NCBI GenBank assembly: GCA_020053845.1
Contig: JAGVMI010000021.1
Span: 1-6,497 of the forward strand
DNA length: 6,497 nucleotides
Direction: 5' to 3'
DNA from: Candidatus Babeliales bacterium
GTDB taxonomy: Bacteria > Babelota > Babeliae > Babelales > Vermiphilaceae
Positions 1-5,946 of the stretch are shown piece after piece. A program made the translations under genes and the position numbers. Below the pieces are notes generated by a model that made no database searches, had not been told where the DNA came from, and saw only the letters and a program-made list of their open reading frames with translations. How positions within the stretch are numbered: position 1 is the first letter of the stretch; the number at the start of each line of letters is the position of its first letter.

Positions 1-489
1 ACACACATGGTTGCCATGGATGCAGGTATATCAACAGGTGGCTTTACCGATTGCTTGCTGCAGCGAGGTGTGCAGCGTGTGTATGGCGTTGATGTGGGTT
101 ATGGTCAGCTGCATGAAAAAATACGTAGTGACAATCGCGTAGTGGTGCGTGAGCGTACCAATTTGCGTGAGCTTGAGACGTTAGGCGAACGTGTTGATAT
201 AGTAACGCTCGATCTCTCATTTATATCTGTGCTGAAAGTGATGGATGCTGTAGAGCGTGTGCTCAAGCCTGAGGGAAAACTTATTATTCTCATCAAGCCA
301 CAATTTGAAGCGCAAAAACATGAGGTGGGCAGAGGCGGTATCATTAAAGATCCTGCGGTGCACCATGAAGTAGTTGAGCGTGTTAAAGAAGGCATGCGTG
401 CGCGTGGGTTTGTCTGCCATGGCGTTATCGAATCGCCTATTCTAGGCGGTTCTGGCAATAAAGAATTTCTCGCATATTTTACTCGCTAA
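1..489 (+). CDS. tlyA: TlyA-family rRNA 2'-O-methyltransferase, 3' part
   Basis: Partial gene: the frame is open to the left edge, so the ATG at 7 is probably internal and 162 residues are visible. TlyA proteins are usually about 240-270 residues, so the N-terminal S4 RNA-binding domain and the start of the methyltransferase domain lie outside the window. Visible are the SAM-binding motif I (D-A-G-I-S-T-G-G-F-T-D-C), then V-D-V-G-Y-G-Q and R-S-D near 'ERTN', the L-D-L-S-F-I-S segment with the likely catalytic Asp, the I-K-P-Q-F-E segment with the likely catalytic Lys, and the C-terminal S-P-I-L-G-G-S-G-N-K-E-F-L block with the likely catalytic Glu. This order is characteristic of TlyA. Characterised members methylate the 2'-OH of cytidines in 16S and 23S rRNA; some were first described as haemolysins. 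The enzyme is cytoplasmic. The stop codon overlaps the convergent gene on the other strand by 11 bases. Family assignment is firm; the exact target nucleotide here is inferred. Confidence 0.95.
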   Translation, partial: THMVAMDAGISTGGFTDCLLQRGVQRVYGVDVGYGQLHEKIRSDNRVVVRERTNLRELETLGERVDIVTLDLSFISVLKVMDAVERVLKPEGKLIILIKPQFEAQKHEVGRGGIIKDPAVHHEVVERVKEGMRARGFVCHGVIESPILGGSGNKEFLAYFTR

Positions 490-2557
490 TGGTGTTTGGG
501 AGAGTTTCTTGCCTGTTTTCAGGCATAAGTGTGGCTTCATTTTCAGAGAAGCGAGATGTCTTTTTGCGCGGTGTATAGGGGCCACGGCATTGTGCAATTC
601 GAGTATGGCCTTTGGTTTTTAGAAAACCTTGTGTGTGAAATTTCTTCAGAATTTTTTGTTGTGGCTTTTCTACATCCCCTATGTATATGTATACCTTAGA
701 TCGCTCTTCAGGTGGCTTATCTTTCTGTTCCATACACGCTGTATAATAGCTGCATAGCGTCGTGTATTGCTCCTCACTTATGCGTTGAGAAACTGCAAGA
801 AGAAATCTGTTGAGCATGCTTGCACAGTACCCTTTAGTTGCAAATAAACAGACCATTTTTTCATGAAACATGCCGTGCTTAACGCCCAGAAGAAAAAGCT
901 CGGAAGAGATCGTATCAGAAAAGAATACGTCAACTGCTTTGGCCGAGGTATTCAACGAAATTGTTGAGCGTTGAGAGCTAGACGGATACTGAATGTGAGG
1001 GTTGTGATCAGAGAATGAATGAATTGATAAATCAATACCTTTGTCTAGAGCTATTAGCTTAGCGGTAGTAATGTGCGTTTCGCTTATCAGGGGATCTTGT
1101 TGAAAAGCAGGAATCATAGTGTAAAACACTTGAGGATCACGAGTTGCTTTCAGCCAATCGCGTGCTTGATGGTAACTCATTTTGTACTTATCTGCTATTA
1201 AGGCGACAAATGTAGAACCATAATGTAGGAACGGCTCATTTTTTAGGCTCTCCTCCTTTTCAGGGGGATTAATAACATGTTGTACATATTCCCTGTGTGC
1301 AGCGAATTGCTCGGGCCATGTTGTGATTCTCTGCAGGATGCGCGTACGAAGTTCTTCTGCTGTACAGTACTGAATGCCGCAGGTAATTATCTGATATATG
1401 AGAGAGTCTACGAGAGCATCAGGTATTTGATATGGGCTCTCCATCGGATGTAGTGATTGCACAGCAGGTATTGCATAACACATGTCAACGGAAGTGTACG
1501 GTGCGTAGGATGCAGTAGGTGGTACGTTATAAGGTACAGAAGTAATCTCAGAAAGATAGACGGGTGACGCAAGGTCCGGAGCAGGAATACTGTTTTGCAT
1601 GGGAGTTAGCTCTATTTGGGGTGCCAAAACTCCGAGGCTCGGATCATTTGCCAGCCATGTTTTAAAAAGATTTTCTGTAGCTGTTCGGTTTCGGGTTTTT
1701 TGAGGCATGTTTTGCGCGAGATTACTAATGTTGTCAGGATTGCTGATACCTTCAGGATAGTGATAGCCAACAAGAGCTTTTTGCTTTTCAGGCTGTTTTA
1801 TACACTTTTTCACATCATTGAGGCGCTTTTTAAAATCTGGATATTCAAACTTGTTATCAAGTGCTTGTATCATCTGCGGATGGAACATTCCGTGATGTAT
1901 ACCGCTGCTCAATTCAGCTGAGCTGAAATCTTTGTTGAAAAAAAACGCATGAGATGCTTTTAAAGACGTATTAAGTATTCGGCATATATATTGACTCTGT
2001 TCTTGATCTATATCTGTCTCGAGCTGAGAGCGCTCATTATAGGTGCACATAAGTGGTGTTTTACAATCGAGGGCATTGAGTTTGAGCATGGTCAGAATAG
2101 CTTCATTACGTGTGCTTCTTGGTTTGTGTGCGCGTACTGTGTCGATAGCTGCTACAAGTGCAGTGGGATGCTGTTCTAAATGTAATTCTTGCATCTTTCT
2201 TCGTATATAATCAACGCCATAATCTTTTTTTTTGAGGAGCTTTATAAGTGTATCAATAAGCTGCTCATCGCGTGAGGATTGATTGTGCTGGCGTTGGTCG
2301 GGTGAATTGTGCGGCATAACATACTGCGACAATGGAGGTTGATATGCGTCAGCAGGATGTAATGTATACATTTGGTCACATGTGCTGCCATCTACTTCTT
2401 CATTGAGCAGGCCGAGCTCGAGTAGCGTTCGGGTAGTATCGTATGTGAGAAAGGTGTCTGCAGATTCCAAAGATGGCGATGGTTCAGGATAAGCGTCGAA
2501 AAATGCATGCAAAGGATGTAGCGTACATACGCTTAAAAACACTATGTTACGCAGCAC
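479..2557 (-). CDS. Exported two-unit helical-repeat protein, family not recognised
   Basis: A 692-residue protein of unknown function. The start is GTG: an in-frame TAG lies five codons upstream, and AGGGGG sits 8 bases before the GTG. Residues 1-18 form a hydrophobic signal sequence ending near H-A, so export is likely. The body holds two related units. Unit A (about 100-270) and unit B (about 382-606) each open with L-[IV]-D-[TS]-L-I and pass through an A-L-D segment. Each then has an L-N-T-S box (195-198; 535-538), an F-F pair, and an H-G-M-F-H motif (222-226; 561-565). A Pro-rich linker (about 305-380) separates them. The tail (about 620-692) is different: it contains V-Y-I-Y-I-G and is rich in Lys and Arg (P-R-K-K-T-S-R), with no match I recognise. 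It is the last gene of a five-gene paralogous run, 155 bases after its neighbour. The units are probably all-helical and may bind proteins, but this is inference. No catalytic motif is visible. Confidence 0.88.
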   Translation of the reverse strand: MLRNIVFLSVCTLHPLHAFFDAYPEPSPSLESADTFLTYDTTRTLLELGLLNEEVDGSTCDQMYTLHPADAYQPPLSQYVMPHNSPDQRQHNQSSRDEQLIDTLIKLLKKKDYGVDYIRRKMQELHLEQHPTALVAAIDTVRAHKPRSTRNEAILTMLKLNALDCKTPLMCTYNERSQLETDIDQEQSQYICRILNTSLKASHAFFFNKDFSSAELSSGIHHGMFHPQMIQALDNKFEYPDFKKRLNDVKKCIKQPEKQKALVGYHYPEGISNPDNISNLAQNMPQKTRNRTATENLFKTWLANDPSLGVLAPQIELTPMQNSIPAPDLASPVYLSEITSVPYNVPPTASYAPYTSVDMCYAIPAVQSLHPMESPYQIPDALVDSLIYQIITCGIQYCTAEELRTRILQRITTWPEQFAAHREYVQHVINPPEKEESLKNEPFLHYGSTFVALIADKYKMSYHQARDWLKATRDPQVFYTMIPAFQQDPLISETHITTAKLIALDKGIDLSIHSFSDHNPHIQYPSSSQRSTISLNTSAKAVDVFFSDTISSELFLLGVKHGMFHEKMVCLFATKGYCASMLNRFLLAVSQRISEEQYTTLCSYYTACMEQKDKPPEERSKVYIYIGDVEKPQQKILKKFHTQGFLKTKGHTRIAQCRGPYTPRKKTSRFSENEATLMPENRQETLPNTISE
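743..1414 (-). repeat. Repeat unit B of the 692-residue protein
   Basis: Codes for residues about 382-606. It begins L-V-D-S-L-I-Y-Q-I-I, matching the start of unit A, and carries I-S-L-N-T-S, V-F-F and H-G-M-F-H-E-K-M (HGMFH at 863-877). It is about 50 residues longer than unit A, mainly from an insertion in its first half around a run of Pro and Glu. The boundaries are approximate. Confidence 0.7.
1748..2260 (-). repeat. Repeat unit A of the 692-residue protein
   Basis: Codes for residues about 100-270. It begins L-I-D-T-L-I-K-L-L and carries an L-N-T-S box, an F-F-F run and H-G-M-F-H-P-Q-M (HGMFH at 1880-1894). It aligns by eye to unit B of the same protein and to the core of the 495-residue protein. 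The boundaries are approximate. The copies have diverged at DNA level, so the duplication is not recent. Confidence 0.7.
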
Positions 2558-2565
2558 TGAACTAT

Positions 2566-2571
2566 CCCCCT
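2566..2571 (-). promoter_or_regulatory. Shine-Dalgarno site for the 692-residue gene
   Basis: On the - strand AGGGGG lies 8 bases upstream of the GTG at 2557-2555. It decides the start: the only ATG just upstream in the same frame is followed after three codons by TAG. Confidence 0.6.
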
Positions 2572-2648
2572 ACCCAACATACATGAGCTTATTCAAGCCG
2601 TAAGATGCCCCTCGCTCGCCAAGCTTTTTTACAGAGCAAGCATAGATT

Positions 2649-2678
2649 AGTGTATTATTACGAGGGTTTGCGTTGCAA
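2649..2678 (-). promoter_or_regulatory. Weak candidate promoter before the 692-residue gene
   Basis: In the 155-base gap, the - strand has TTGCAA (2678-2673), an 18-base spacer, and TACACT (2654-2649). Each hexamer matches four of six positions of the sigma-70 consensus. A TAATAAT run sits within the spacer. The length of the gap makes a local promoter plausible, but matches this weak occur by chance. Confidence 0.2.
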
Positions 2679-2712
2679 TCATAAGATAGTTTTTGGGGAT
2701 ACAGTCAACGCG

Positions 2713-3477
2713 TTATCTACGGCTGATGATTTCCCCAAGCGTTTTGGGTCTTTGTCTCTTGCGTCGCTCTTTGAAAGGCCGAGCCACGAGAGAGATCCCG
2801 CTTGCGGAACTGCACAGGGTAAAATGCAAACTGCTCTGATTATGTGTATCGTTAGGTTCTGTGCTTGTGACGTACTTGCATACACCTGTTCGAGGGTTTG
2901 TTCTGCCTGTATGGCGCGCGACAATCTTTTGGATTGTAGCGTGTTCTTTATCACACAAATTCTCAACGTACTTAATAATCTCTTTATCTATTTTATTAGG
3001 GTCGAGAGGATAGTTTGCATGACATGCGACAAGCTTATTGAATTGTTGTTCGTTAATATCATTACTCGCTATTTTTTTTCTGAGGCAAATACATATTTTT
3101 CGTAGTGTTGGCAGGCTATAGCCTTGTGCGATGCTCCATAAAAGTATTGCCTCATGAAATATATTATTGTCTATTGCTCGCATCACATCGCTTGCAGTGC
3201 TCAGTTCATGCTCCACAACAAATTTTGCAATAGTATCCAGAGGGGTTTGCGGAGTCTCGGAAGTGCATTGCTGAGCGCTCGATATGTCATCAGAAGATGA
3301 ATTTTCTTCATTATAACGCGGCACCCAACCAACTAATGATAGGGAGAACGCATTGTTCAAGTCATTATCTGCATTGATCAATTGTGTGATCCAGAAATCG
3401 GGCTCTGTAGGTGAATTTTCCTGAGCATATACGTGTATGGTACATAGTGTTATGATCGCGAAGAAAAAGGTGCGCAT
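2713..3477 (-). CDS. Exported single-module protein with basic tail, family not recognised
   Basis: A 254-residue protein of unknown function. It starts at ATG with AGGAGA 5 bases upstream. Residues 1-18 are a clear signal peptide: one Arg, a hydrophobic core, then V-Y-A before Q-E, a good signal peptidase I site. Residues 60-80 are Ser/Thr-rich and low in complexity. The core (about 88-180) holds N-N-I-F-H-E-A (NNIFH at 104-108), then L-R-K-I and F-N-K-L-V-A-C-H. This core aligns with residues about 62-140 of the 283-residue neighbour, where I-K-K-I, L-R-Q-Q-I, F-N-K-M and C-N-K take corresponding places. The end is strongly basic (K-E-R-R-K-R-Q-R-P-K at 236-245). It lies third from the tlyA junction's far side in the run, 102 bases after the 495-residue gene and 155 before the 692-residue gene. 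The basic tail could bind nucleic acid or act as a nuclear signal in a host; both are speculative. Confidence 0.85.
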   Translation of the reverse strand: MRTFFFAIITLCTIHVYAQENSPTEPDFWITQLINADNDLNNAFSLSLVGWVPRYNEENSSSDDISSAQQCTSETPQTPLDTIAKFVVEHELSTASDVMRAIDNNIFHEAILLWSIAQGYSLPTLRKICICLRKKIASNDINEQQFNKLVACHANYPLDPNKIDKEIIKYVENLCDKEHATIQKIVARHTGRTNPRTGVCKYVTSTEPNDTHNQSSLHFTLCSSASGISLVARPFKERRKRQRPKTLGEIISRR

Positions 3478-3482
3478 ACTAT

Positions 3483-3488
3483 TCTCCT
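3483..3488 (-). promoter_or_regulatory. Shine-Dalgarno site for the 254-residue gene
   Basis: AGGAGA on the - strand, 5 bases before the ATG at 3477. The intervening bases are ATAGT, identical to those before the ATG at 5915. Confidence 0.7.
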
Positions 3489-3507
3489 GAATACAATGCT
3501 ACGAGTG

Positions 3508-3537
3508 ATTATTAGTGCGATAAGATACCACCAGCAA
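3508..3537 (-). promoter_or_regulatory. Weak candidate promoter before the 254-residue gene
   Basis: In the 102-base gap the - strand has TTGCTG (3537-3532), an 18-base spacer, then AATAAT (3513-3508). The second hexamer is one base from TATAAT; the first is poor. The site lies about 30 bases from the start codon, a sensible place, but it is not proven. Confidence 0.25.
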
Positions 3538-3549
3538 ATGCTTTGTACG

Positions 3550-3569
3550 CGTTTTTGTGCGCAAAAATG
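3550..3569 (-). other. Short AT-rich hairpin after the 495-residue gene
   Basis: The sequence can fold as CG-TTTTTG, loop TGCG, CAAAAA-TG: six Watson-Crick pairs, one G-U and one C-G pair. It begins about 10 bases after the stop of the 495-residue gene. It lacks GC-rich arms and a U-tract, so it is not a standard terminator, but it might slow transcription or shape mRNA ends between the two genes. Confidence 0.25.
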
Positions 3570-3579
3570 AGCGGATAGA

Positions 3580-5067
3580 TCATTGTTTGAAGCGTTTTCT
3601 GGGCGGCGTTTCTTCCTCTGAGCATTCTTCTTCGCTCTCTTCATTCTCACTGATGTCGTTGGAGGTGATTTGTTCAGCCGAGGATGTCAGATTGATGTAG
3701 TTGCTTTCAGAGGATACAGCGGATGCTTCCGATTGATTTTGCGCACCCAATAGTGATCGCACGTATGTGTTGAGTGTATCCGGATAAAGTGGACTCTGTT
3801 CGAGATGATTTAACGCCTGTGCGCATAACTGCTCAGGGGAATAAAGAGGTGCAAAAGAAGCAATCGTATTGACAAAGCACTCTATGCAGTTGTTGATTGG
3901 CGCTTGGGTGATTGGCTCAACATTGTTGGTATCACAGAGTGGCGGTGACGTGTATTCCTGGTTTGTTTGCTCAATCAGCTGAGTTGCCGTATTAGTTGCA
4001 AGATCAGGCATTTTTTGTATCCATGCATTGCGCAGGACTTCGAAGATGTTTTCATTAAGAAGATTGTTAGAAATACTTTTTTCTTGCATATAATGATCAA
4101 TAATAGCTTTTCTTTTTTGAAAGTCGATTATGTGGGTTTGGACACTCTTCATACATTGGCGAAATACTGTGCTCTGGTATTTGTTGCCTAGCTGTTGAAT
4201 TATCGTCGCATGAAATATGTTGTGTTTTATGCCCAGGCACATTTCTTCTGCAGTGAAGTCTACGTTCGCAAAGAATACCTGAGAGGCGGATAAAGAAGTG
4301 TTGAGAGTGCGAGTATGCAGTTGGCTTTTGCAAGGCTCCTTTCCTGAGCAGAGATCGCTGCGATCGTTTTTTGACAGGTCTATGCCCTCTTCGAGTGCGT
4401 GTAGTTTAAGTATAGTGGTGAGCACTTCAAAGCGATCGATATCTTTTTGATTTTGCAATGTTTGTGCATGGTCTTGTACTGCATCTATAACCTCCACACA
4501 GATACCAGGATGTTGCGTTTCCTTGAGGTTATATATCACTTTTCTCAGACTCTTTATCTTGTAATTATCTTGTAATGCGGCAACTACATTTATTTTTGTT
4601 TCCTCAAATCCACATGCTCTTGCTACAACTGCTTTTGCAAGTGGAGTAACGGGCACAGAGCGCTGCTGGGCTAATGTTATAGAGGCAAGTAATATGCGCT
4701 GCGCATCTTGTGTGCTGAGAGTAGCGAGTGGAATATGAGGCATGTGCATGTGCTCGGGGTTGTTGCTTTGAGGCTGTGGGCTTGTTGGGCTGGCAGATGC
4801 TGATTGTATCTGCGTGGCATGATCGAGGTTTTCTTCAGGTGTTGCATTCCTGAATAGCTCTTCTAGCGATGATGATTCAAAAAGCTCATGAGTTTGTGAA
4901 GAACCGTTCTGATGTTGCTGCATAGAGGGGCTATAATAGTGCGCTGCAGTTTGTTCATCAGGAATCCACGAAGGTGAGGAAAACTGATTTTCTCCATCAC
5001 ACGCGCATAGTGAAAAGAATGAGCACATGCTTATAAGTGCTATTATCAACATGTTTTTGCAACTCAT
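3580..5067 (-). CDS. Exported helical-repeat protein with acidic-basic tail, family not recognised
   Basis: A 495-residue protein of unknown function. The chosen ATG overlaps the stop of the upstream gene as ATGA and has GAGGT 9 bases before it; a second ATG at codon 6 has no such site. Residues 1-22 are a signal sequence; S-L-C-A-C at 19-23 could be a lipobox with Cys23 lipidated, but Cys at -2 is atypical. Residues about 25-115 are rich in Ser, Gln and Pro and probably disordered. The core (about 120-330) matches unit A of the 692-residue protein: Y-K-I-K-S-L-R-K, A-L-E-E-G-I-D-L, L-N-T-S (255-258), V-F-F and H-N-I-F-H (282-286; DNA 4210-4224). Residues about 395-442 match only the opening of a second unit (Y-S-P-E-Q-L, H-L-E-Q-S-P-L). 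The end is very acidic (about 472-487) followed by P-P-R-K-R-F-K-Q. It is translationally coupled to the 283-residue gene. A host-directed role is possible but unproven. Confidence 0.88.
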   Translation of the reverse strand: MSCKNMLIIALISMCSFFSLCACDGENQFSSPSWIPDEQTAAHYYSPSMQQHQNGSSQTHELFESSSLEELFRNATPEENLDHATQIQSASASPTSPQPQSNNPEHMHMPHIPLATLSTQDAQRILLASITLAQQRSVPVTPLAKAVVARACGFEETKINVVAALQDNYKIKSLRKVIYNLKETQHPGICVEVIDAVQDHAQTLQNQKDIDRFEVLTTILKLHALEEGIDLSKNDRSDLCSGKEPCKSQLHTRTLNTSLSASQVFFANVDFTAEEMCLGIKHNIFHATIIQQLGNKYQSTVFRQCMKSVQTHIIDFQKRKAIIDHYMQEKSISNNLLNENIFEVLRNAWIQKMPDLATNTATQLIEQTNQEYTSPPLCDTNNVEPITQAPINNCIECFVNTIASFAPLYSPEQLCAQALNHLEQSPLYPDTLNTYVRSLLGAQNQSEASAVSSESNYINLTSSAEQITSNDISENEESEEECSEEETPPRKRFKQ

Positions 5068-5915
5068 TGCTTGGTTACCTCGAGAGCAGCTTTGGCTCGT
5101 TGAGCTAAAATGGGAGATTCTAATCTCTGTACTATTTGTTTTTGCGGGTCATCGCACAGAGGATAGTTTTTTAGATGATTAGCCATGGCCTGCAAAGCAT
5201 CTATAGGCAAATATTTTTGAGCTATCTTAGCAAGTTCTATTAGAGTTCCAAGCTGTACAGGCTTGTTATAACGGCGATCTTTTTTTCCTTCAATAATCTT
5301 GAAGAGTGCTGGGCACCACTTTCCTTGCTTAATATTTTCCCTGCATGTGGGAAGGCCTGCTTTTCTAAAGACTTGCTCGTCAATGATGGTAGATAGAGAG
5401 AGCCGGGTTATTTTTTTGGTATAAGTAGATTTTTTCCTAATGGTTATGTCGGGTCTCAATAAAGTATCCGTAGATCTTGGCGTAATCTGATTGTACGGTT
5501 TATTACACCAACGATTGACGAATTTTTTAATGTGAGGATCCATGTTAAGCCCATACCAAGCATTAGATCTATGGTATGCGGTCATCTTATTAAATGCAGA
5601 TGCTGATATGTTACCGGCGACTATTTGTTGCCTAAGAACACTAGCTATTTTTTTTATAACCTCGATCTTGTAAGACTGCCTTGCGAGCTGTAGGAACAAA
5701 TTTTCTGGCAGTATGCCTTTGCGCAGTTCATCTTTCAACTGTGGAGCTGGCTTATAATCATTTGCTGAGTCTTTAAGAGGAAGGCAATGAGCACATGACG
5801 TTTCGCTAATAATAGGAAGAGCTTCAAGGGGAAAGGGAGTGTAGTCATTATCTGTGTTCATAGCGAGCATTTGTGCGCATGAAATTACAGCAAATGCGAG
5901 TGCAAAGATAAGCAT
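5064..5915 (-). CDS. Exported two-module protein with W-C-P-A-L-F motif, family not recognised
   Basis: A 283-residue protein of unknown function. It starts at ATG with AAGGA 4 bases upstream. Residues 1-18 are a signal sequence without early positive charges (M-L-I-F-A-L-A-F then S-C-A-Q-M-L-A); its opening resembles the 495-residue protein from its second Met. A C-A-H-C pair sits at 41-44 of the preprotein. Two modules follow. The first (about 62-140) resembles the core of the 254-residue protein, including F-N-K-M, and has G-I-L-P-E in place of the F-H motif. The second (about 180-268) contains Q-V-F, W-C-P-A-L-F (200-205; DNA 5301-5318), G-T-L-I-E-L-A and H-L-K-N-Y-P-L. It matches the C-terminal half of the adjacent partial gene closely. 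A basic stretch (R-K-K-S-T-Y-T-K-K) lies between the modules. It follows that gene by 31 bases and overlaps the next by 4, so these three are probably one transcript. No catalytic motif is evident. Confidence 0.88.
   Translation of the reverse strand: MLIFALAFAVISCAQMLAMNTDNDYTPFPLEALPIISETSCAHCLPLKDSANDYKPAPQLKDELRKGILPENLFLQLARQSYKIEVIKKIASVLRQQIVAGNISASAFNKMTAYHRSNAWYGLNMDPHIKKFVNRWCNKPYNQITPRSTDTLLRPDITIRKKSTYTKKITRLSLSTIIDEQVFRKAGLPTCRENIKQGKWCPALFKIIEGKKDRRYNKPVQLGTLIELAKIAQKYLPIDALQAMANHLKNYPLCDDPQKQIVQRLESPILAQRAKAALEVTKQ
5077..5081 (-). promoter_or_regulatory. Shine-Dalgarno site for the 495-residue gene
   Basis: GAGGT on the - strand, 9 bases before the ATG at 5067, inside the last codons of the upstream gene. 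With the ATGA stop-start overlap it points to coupled translation. Confidence 0.55.
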
Positions 5916-5919
5916 ACTA

Positions 5920-5924
5920 TCCTT
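5920..5924 (-). promoter_or_regulatory. Shine-Dalgarno site for the 283-residue gene
   Basis: AAGGA on the - strand, 4 bases before the ATG at 5915, in the 31-base gap after the partial gene. The bases GGATAGT recur before the start of the 692-residue gene. Confidence 0.6.
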
Positions 5925-5946
5925 TTTGATACCCTACTAAATAAGT

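Noticed and set aside
105..458. A 117-codon open frame on the - strand
   Set aside because: It is antisense to the well-conserved tlyA methyltransferase domain and has the Ser/Arg-rich composition of a shadow frame.
510..525. Perfect 6-bp hairpin TGCCTG-TTTT-CAGGCA just after the tlyA stop, a possible terminator
   Set aside because: No U-tract follows on either strand, and it lies within the coding end of the 692-residue gene. It may help tlyA mRNA end, but the evidence is too thin.
1616..1921. A 101-codon open frame on the + strand
   Set aside because: It is antisense to the conserved unit A region of the 692-residue gene, with no ribosome site and no recognisable product.
2670..2711. Inverted repeat GCGTTG / CAACGC right after the 254-residue gene
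   Set aside because: Arms of 6 bases with a 30-base loop and no U-tract are near what chance gives.
2605..3105. A 166-codon open frame on the + strand
   Set aside because: It lies opposite the 254-residue gene, has no good ribosome site, and its Cys-rich product shows no sensible domain; the - strand frame has a signal peptide, a Shine-Dalgarno site and paralogues.
5000..5003. Lipoprotein assignment for the 495-residue protein through Cys23
   Set aside because: L-C-A-C is an imperfect lipobox (Cys at -2) and ordinary signal peptidase I cleavage fits as well, so it is mentioned only as an alternative.
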